DNA of 64,000 nt from the NCBI GenBank assembly GCA_029204225.1, contig CM055094.1, positions 25,847,041 through 25,911,040 of the forward strand, given 5' to 3'. The stretch's first letter is position 1; the number at the start of each line of letters is the position of its first letter. The notes under the pieces are model-generated. The model made no database searches, was not told the DNA's origin, and saw only the letters and a list, made by a program, of their open reading frames with translations. A program made the translations under genes and the position numbers. Below are positions 58,406 through 64,000 of this stretch, in pieces. The stretch comes from Diphasiastrum complanatum. Lineage: Eukaryota; Streptophyta; Lycopodiopsida; Lycopodiales; Lycopodiaceae.

Positions 58406-60160
58406 CTATGTAGCCTTCCTTGGTGGATAGCATCCAACCATGATCCATAGACTAGGATCTCCATCCTTCTCTCCTTCCAAGAAACCACATGCAAAGCAAT
58501 AATCTTCAAGAACACTAAGGTACACAACCTTAGGCTTATAACTGAACAAGACTCCATATAGTGCACTCCTTCCATTAGCTCCATAACTCCATAAAGTTTT
58601 GCATGATGGAACATACACATGCACCATAAAACTTGAAGAGACAAGACTTAGCCAAATGTAATTTGTGGAACCATCAATAGTACATGCAAAGCAAGAAACA
58701 CCTTCCTTGCTTATCGATAAAGAAAGATGAACATCCAAATGTTCCAACTCCATAGAATGTTTTGTCTTGGTAGAAAATATCAAATATGGATTTATATGTG
58801 ATTTTGCTAGAGAATAACCCACTCTTGGCTTGATCTCCTTGACTATAATAGGCATAGATCTAAAATTGAAAACATGCAACTTCCTATGCCATAACTCCTC
58901 CTTGGAAACATAAGTCATCAATGCAACATCACATGCACTTGCATTTTCATGCACATCTAGCTTGAAAATGCCTTCATATCTAGATCCACATGCAAGGATC
59001 TTATCTTCTTTTTTTATGAAACAACTATTGACATTGAAATCCACTTCAAAATCATCATCTAACAACTTTCCTACACTAATCACACTCTTTGTGAGATTAG
59101 GAACATAAAGTACATTGGAAAGTGTAAAATTCATAGAAGATGCAATTTTCAAGGAACAACTTCCAACTCCTTCAATTGCACATGCATCACCAACAGTTGT
59201 GTATATTGATTCGTGAAGTTCTTGATAAGGTTAAATAGAAATGAAAGAACTCTTTAATCAACTCATGTGAGTTGCTGCTCCACTATCAATATACGAAGAT
59301 ACATCATTAAAGGATAAAGAGGAGAAACTAGACATCATGAGAGATGCCTCTCCACAACTTGCATGTGAATCTTCTATGGTAACTTGATCTTCTTGAGTCT
59401 TCTTCTTGAAGATAGAAGAATGAGTTGAATCATCTTCTACTCCTCCATAGTCTTTGTTCTTTGCTTTGTCCCTGGTGAAGGCTTGAGAAAAATTGTTCTT
59501 GCTCCTCCCTCTTGACTTGATCTTGGCAAAGTGCGCTTTGCCACCACCATCCTTCCTTGAAAGTGTGTTGATCTTCAGTAGCTTGTTCTTTTGTCTGCAT
59601 TCTTCAGCAATAAGAACATTATGCATAGCCTCCAAAGATAGTAGCTCCTCCCTGATAGCATAAGATTGCACAAAATTTGCATAATCTTTCCTAAGTCCAT
59701 TAAGGACTACTTGAACAACTTCACTATTCTCTAATGTATCTCCTATGCATGCTATCTCTCTGTGAAGATCTTTAACTCTCATTACAAAACTTGAAGCACT
59801 TTCATCAACTCTTTGGAGACTAGAAAAGATCTGAATTCTAAGAGTAAAAAGTCTTGATGTGATCTTTGCTTCAAAAATGTTCTTAAAGATTTCCCAAGTC
59901 TGCTTGGCTGAGGTACATGAACTTATTTTTCTCAACATCTCATCAGAGATGTTCAATTTGATGATATGAAGAGCAATCCTTGCTCTCTTCTTGAATCTCT
60001 GAGCCTCATCAAAAGCTTTAGGTTCAACTTCAATTCCTAATACAATGTCCATTACACCATAAAGAACCAACAAGGATTCTATCCTATCCTTCCAAACTGA
60101 ATAGTTGAAGGTATCTAGTCTCTCACTAGCTTCAAAGAGAAAATCTTCTACTGATGCCAT
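58406..60160 (-). pseudogene. Copia-9 gag, protease and pre-integrase frame
   Basis: The ATG at 60160 gives MASVEDFLFEASERLDTFNYSVWKDRIESL, a UBN2-type gag similar to that of copia-1. A basic region (KIKSRGRSKNNF) stands where a zinc knuckle would be, but no CX2C motif is present. Protease reads SSYIDSGAATHMS. A TGA (59258-59260) and a TAA about 25 bp on interrupt, then the same frame has ACAIEGVGSCSLKI, LSNVLYVPNLTKSVISVGKLL and the pre-integrase motif ELWHRKLHVFNFRSM. A degraded integrase start (LEHLDVHLSLSISKEG, DGSTNYIWL) follows without acidic catalytic residues. The ORF runs about 580 codons with only two interruptions. Confidence 0.85.
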
Positions 60161-60193
60161 GAATGTGAAGACTCTTTGTAATTTGGACAACAA

Positions 60194-60926
60194 AAATGGA
60201 ATTGAATGTGTTGCTTCTCTTTCAATCTAGAATCTAATATACAAAGTTGATCCATCCTATTGAAATCATGGAATAGCTATGCAAAATCTTGCTCACAACA
60301 GAAAACCAATCAACTTGAATTTGGATCTAGCCTCTATTTACTGGTGAAGCACTTATAGTTCTGATGTCAAATTTTCCCACGAGTTTCAAATGAATGAAAA
60401 ACCCTCTAGAAACACACATTCAACTCAAAAAACAACCATTTGTGTGAAATGATGTGACTATGACAATAGAAACTTGTCTTATCCAATTCTACCTTTGATT
60501 GAGTACCAAAACTGTGAATGATGAATCATGCATGCAATATAATCAATCCAAAAAGTGTTCACTCGAGTTTTGGGTCTCTCCCTACCCTTCTTTAAGAGCT
60601 TATAACTCCTACTAGCATCATTAGATCGAATTGAAACCAATTGCGCTATAAAGACGGCTCTTCTAGCTTTTCAAAAAGCTATAATGTCAGTTTCTTTGGA
60701 CTTAGCATAAAGGAGATAGAGTCAAATGATGTATTCTGATTTTCACACGTGTGAAAAGTCAGAATTCCATACATCCTCTATTCTAGACTAAAAATATCAG
60801 TTCTAACCTCATTCAAAAAAAAAACTGTTCAAGAAAAGATAGCAAAACACTGCTTAACAGCTTCCCAGCTTGAATTGACAGAAGAATCTTCATACATCTG
60901 ATGTTAGTAGCATTCAAAGCATGGTA
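60194..60926. other. Copia-9 leader between primer site and gag
   Basis: About 730 bp untranslated. It includes the 18-bp palindrome TTTTCACACGTGTGAAAA at 60740-60757. No gene seen. Confidence 0.6.
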
Positions 60927-60940
60927 TGGCTCTGATACCA
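60927..60940 (-). promoter_or_regulatory. Primer binding site of copia-9 (tRNA-Met type)
   Basis: The reverse complement reads TGGTATCAGAGCCA and abuts the LTR end at 60941. Confidence 0.92.
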
Positions 60941-61825
60941 TGTGAAAATTCAGCAACTTCACACGTGTGAAAAACCACACCAAATGTGTGAATGATCGAT
61001 ACCATGTCTTATGGTGGCACACAGATCACCTGTAGAGCAATCCTACAATCTACCAACAGATCTGAGGCTAGAGCACAATCTGGAATCCTACAGATCAAAG
61101 CAACACTAATTTCTCACAAATAGAGAGAATAATGTATGAAGAATGCCTTTTACTCGAGTTAGAGAGAGAATATCAAAACAAACAAAATAGCATGAGATCC
61201 AATTTTGACATTATGACATTACCAAAGCTTGATTCATCATTAGACATGAATGAGAACCATATGTACATATATAGTAGAGCCAAAATGTATGGTACTCCTT
61301 GCATTCAATGCATGTCCTACACCTAATCAAGTGTAAACTATTACCAGATTGACACCTAACAGCTTGCATGCTGAAATTGCACCTAACTTCTACCTACTTT
61401 GCCAAATGTCAATTTCTCAACTAGAAATGTACAAAACTACATGCATGTGTCCACTAGTATATTTGCATGACTTGCATGTGACTTCCCTAGATGACTTGGA
61501 CATGTGTAGAACATGTATACTGACTTGCATGTTGCATGCATGCATTCTAAGTGACTTAACATGTCATCTAGTTTTATGCATGTCATCAAATCTAGATCTA
61601 ACTAACCCAAACTTGCCCTAATCTACAAGGTTATGTGCTCAATTCACATACCTTTGATATATACAATGGAACAAAGTGAAATATGACCATCTAGACATTG
61701 TGCATGTCATGTAGTTCGAGTTTGTACATGCTAGAGAATGATATTTATAACTTGTGAATGCACAAGCAAGATGATTTTCCTCATCAACTCCTATAGACAA
61801 GTTGGATGGCTTTTTATTCTTCACA
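60941..61825 (-). repeat. Copia-9 5' LTR (LTR family B)
   Basis: 885 bp with inverted ends TGTGAA and TTCACA. It holds TTCACACGTGTGAA (60958-60971), an ACTCGAGTTAGAGAGAGA tract and a CATG-rich part shared with 57366-57734 and, more distantly, with 5955-6250 and 6967-7854. Confidence 0.9.
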
Positions 61826-63970
61826 TGCGGCTCGGTAGTAGACTCGAGCGACTAGAAGCTGATCTTCCACTTTCTCGAAGGCTAACGCCTTATTTGGATC
61901 AAAGAATATGGGGGGGGGCAAAAATTGTCCCACTTTGTTTCGATTCCCATTAGATGCTCTAGGTCCCGAGTGTCAGAAGGCCCAACTAGCAGATATGGTG
62001 CGCGAGCCTCTTGATGAGGAGGCTTGTCCTTCCTTGTGGCTATGGCTGGGACCTGTGTCTTGGCCTTGGTCCTGCGTCTCAGCACTTGTATCAAGAGGTC
62101 CTTGGTCTTGTCCGCCTGACCCCTGATCCTAACTTATTGCCATGTTGCCTATTGGCCTTGGTCCTGGCTCGTACTTGCCTGTGCAGCATCAAAAAGAGGT
62201 GGTGTTGGAATCACCATTGGGGTTGGTTGAGTCTTCTTCTCCATGAATTGCTGGCAAGCCTTGAGGGCTTATTTGGCCTGGGGGAGCTCGTGAGTTGCGC
62301 TTGTCCGGTATTTGTCGAACTCCGTCTGGTAGCTATTCAGAATTTGGCTATACACCTGCACCTGACGCCTGAAGAGATTCATCTCTGGTTGAGAGAGTGG
62401 CCTTGAGTCAGGTGCGGGTTGAGCTAATCAGACGAGTTTTTTGCTTTGTAGGACTTGCACCTCCACCCCCAGGTGCGTATTTTCTACTTCATAGATCTGG
62501 AGTTGTGCCTGGAGGGGAGCAAGTCGTTGGGACGCTTCAAACTGAAGCTCCCACACCTTTGTGGAGGCATCTATCAGCGCTTTGGAGAGGCTCTGGATAT
62601 ACCAGTTTAGGCCATCCTCCTTCTATTGCAGCTTGGCGATCTCCCGATGCCCGTTGGAGTAGCCGGTATGTTGGCACTGACAGGGGCCTGTGTGGTAGTG
62701 GCCTCGACGACCGGTACAGTGTTGTCGTTGTTGTCTTCGATGAGGTTCTCTAGTGACCGTCTGTCATCTAGGGCAGTGGGATTTGTCCGATTTGGTGATG
62801 GAATGAAAATTGTTTGCACAAATACATCATCAAGCAACGGTTGGTTGCTCTCAGCAGCCTTTGATGGAGAAATGGGGTGTGTGGGAGAAACAAAAGTGGA
62901 AACATGGGTGTTGGAGGGCGGTGTGGAGTACGGAAGGCGAAGATGGGGCGAAAGTGGGCGTGGTAGTGAAAAGCTGATGACTTGCATCCACGCCAGAGTG
63001 TCTGGAGACAACTATGAGTCAGAGGGGATGAACTGGAGAGGAACAACGGTGGGAACATGAGTAATGGAGGATGCAATAGTGATGGAAGGGGTAGTAGAAA
63101 TTGGAACAAAGGTAGAAGTAGTAGCAACAGAGGAGACGAGAATGGAAACAAGAGCAGTCGTTGTGGGTGGAATAGAAAGAAGAGGAGCGGCAAGAAAAAT
63201 GGGAGGAGGGGGCTGTACAAAAGAGAAAGTGGCGGTGGTAGATGCTGGAGCTGTTATTGGTGTGGTGGTGGTGGGGCGACGTCTGGTGGTAGATGGAGAT
63301 GAGGAGAAAGGGGCAACGTCACGCATTATCTTTCTGGTCGTCGTGTCAGTAACTGTAGATTGGGCAGATGTGGAAGCGAAAGATGGAGGATAGGGGTTAG
63401 TATGTGGCACGATGGATGATAGAAGGCTGGAATGGCGGAACCCACGTACTTTTGTCTCGAGAAGTGCACAGGAAAAGTTACACAACAGGGGGCTTGCTGC
63501 GATATGCTCACGTGTGTTGGGTTTGATGGAGATTGTTAGTTCATGGATGAGGAAGGCATGCTAGACGTATGGCACAACCGTGGGGCCAGGGAATCCCAGG
63601 AAGGACTCCACTATCTGACTCAGCAGCATGGACTGAATTCTGTCCTTGCAAAATGTTGAAACAACTATAAAGTTGTTCAACAGATGCGCAGCTGCCTGTA
63701 TGATTGGTTCCGTGATAGCCTCTATCAGGTAACCGTTGGTAGTTTGGATCAGAATCTCTGGTGTAGTCTGGGCGATGAAAGGTTTGATCAGGGCTTTTAC
63801 CTGACGATGAGAGATGGGCTGGCAATCACCGGACATAATGTCGACAGTGACCATCGAGTTTGCATTAGCCCGTACCTTGTACATGGGTGGTACCCTGGTA
63901 CAAGAAGTGAAAACGCGACTTCGGCATGTCCCAAGTGGCGTAAGTGTGAAGGGCGAGGCCCATGTTAATG
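61826..63970 (-). pseudogene. Unrecognised Ser/Thr/Pro-rich and coiled-coil ORF, copy 2 (runs to right edge)
   Basis: Read leftward. 63884-63561 gives CQPISHRQVKALIKPFIAQTT, TTNGYLIEAITEPIIQAAAHLLNNF and DRIQSMLLSQIVESFLGFPGP, a helical domain I do not recognise. 63485-63012 is strongly Thr/Ser/Pro-rich. 63011-62607 continues with DDVFVQTIFIPSPNR. Shifted frames from 62600 to 62150 give helical stretches (FRRQVQVYSQILNSYQTEFDKY). The order Thr/Ser/Pro-rich then helical matches copy 1, as does the 'TTT(S/P)I' composition. It is broken by several stops and by copia-9 at 61825. Gly-rich ORFs on the plus strand (63057-63393) are antisense shadows. Confidence 0.5.
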
Positions 63971-64000
63971 TCAGAGCTGAAAAGCATCAGGTAAAAACCC

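Larger units (their letters stand above)
57735..61825 (-). mobile_element. Copia-9: minus-strand copia with gag-protease but no RT
   Basis: 5' LTR (60941-61825), primer site (60927-60940), gag-protease-pre-integrase frame (60160-58406) and truncated 3' LTR (57366-57734). 57735-58405 has no recognised coding content. RT and RNase H are absent. It resembles copia-1 in layout and in the gag N-terminus. The right LTR border is inserted in the second copy of the Ser/Thr/Pro-rich ORF. Confidence 0.82.

Noticed and set aside
63057-63393. Gly/Arg-rich plus-strand ORFs
   Set aside because: Antisense of the Thr/Pro-rich minus-strand frame; the composition is a mirror of that low-complexity region.
1-64000. 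tRNA, rRNA and other structured RNA genes
   Set aside because: I saw no cloverleaf with A and B boxes; the tRNA-Met-like matches are primer binding sites of 12-14 bases only.

Overview
The window is a stretch of land-plant nuclear genome. One complete host gene is visible: a UPL3/UPL4-type HECT E3 ubiquitin ligase on the minus strand. It has 17 exons (19982-40148) that join without a frame error into about 1,976 codons. Almost everything else is LTR retrotransposon debris, both Ty1/copia and Ty3/gypsy. Canonical plant introns, tRNA-Met-type primer binding sites, copia gag/protease/integrase/RT/RNase H, a chromodomain gypsy element and a CACTA-type terminus all point to a large, repeat-rich plant genome. 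The ligase looks somewhat unlike the angiosperm form near the catalytic Cys (an Ala/Gly/Thr-rich stretch before it), which would suit a non-flowering plant. The sequence alone does not settle the species.

Layout. 1-15164 is a nested stack. A plus-strand copia element (called copia-2 here) has its 5' LTR interrupted twice: on the left by the 5' LTR of a minus-strand copia (copia-1, which runs off the left edge), and internally by a 4.8 kb block holding a degraded minus-strand copia (copia-3), itself disrupted by further LTR and RT pieces (copia-4). The copia-2 internal region is 9892-13987 and its intact 3' LTR is 13988-15164. Copia-2 sits in the integrase region of another plus-strand copia (15165-15880). 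15881-19981 is intergenic and contains the 3' flank of the ligase gene.

19982-40148 is the ligase gene. Three introns are swollen by retroelements: intron 13 (6.2 kb, degraded copia plus a gypsy-type 3' end repeat), intron 8 (2.7 kb, gypsy RT fragment) and intron 5 (2.4 kb, a 5'-truncated copia with RT, RNase H and 3' LTR in antisense). Upstream are a CT-rich leader, a TATA box and, about 100 bp beyond, a gypsy LTR remnant with 65-bp tandem repeats. 42511-44717 looks like a non-autonomous CACTA-type DNA transposon.

44718-64000 is again retroelement territory. It holds an unrecognised Ser/Thr/Pro-rich plus coiled-coil ORF family (two minus-strand copies, 45836-48291 and 61826-63970), a chromovirus pol remnant (48866-50779) with an LTR downstream and a clean solo LTR inside, a non-autonomous plus-strand element (51288-54572), a gypsy LTR with primer binding site (55885-56372), and a chimeric minus-strand copia (56503-61825).

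The strongest unexplained signal is a perfect CACACGTGTG palindrome (G-box core) found nine times. It lies only in the copia-like LTRs and leaders and once extends to a perfect 20-bp palindrome. Other points of note are copia families that keep gag and protease but lack integrase and RT, a GC-AG intron in the ligase gene, and LTRs bordered by internal sequence on both sides.
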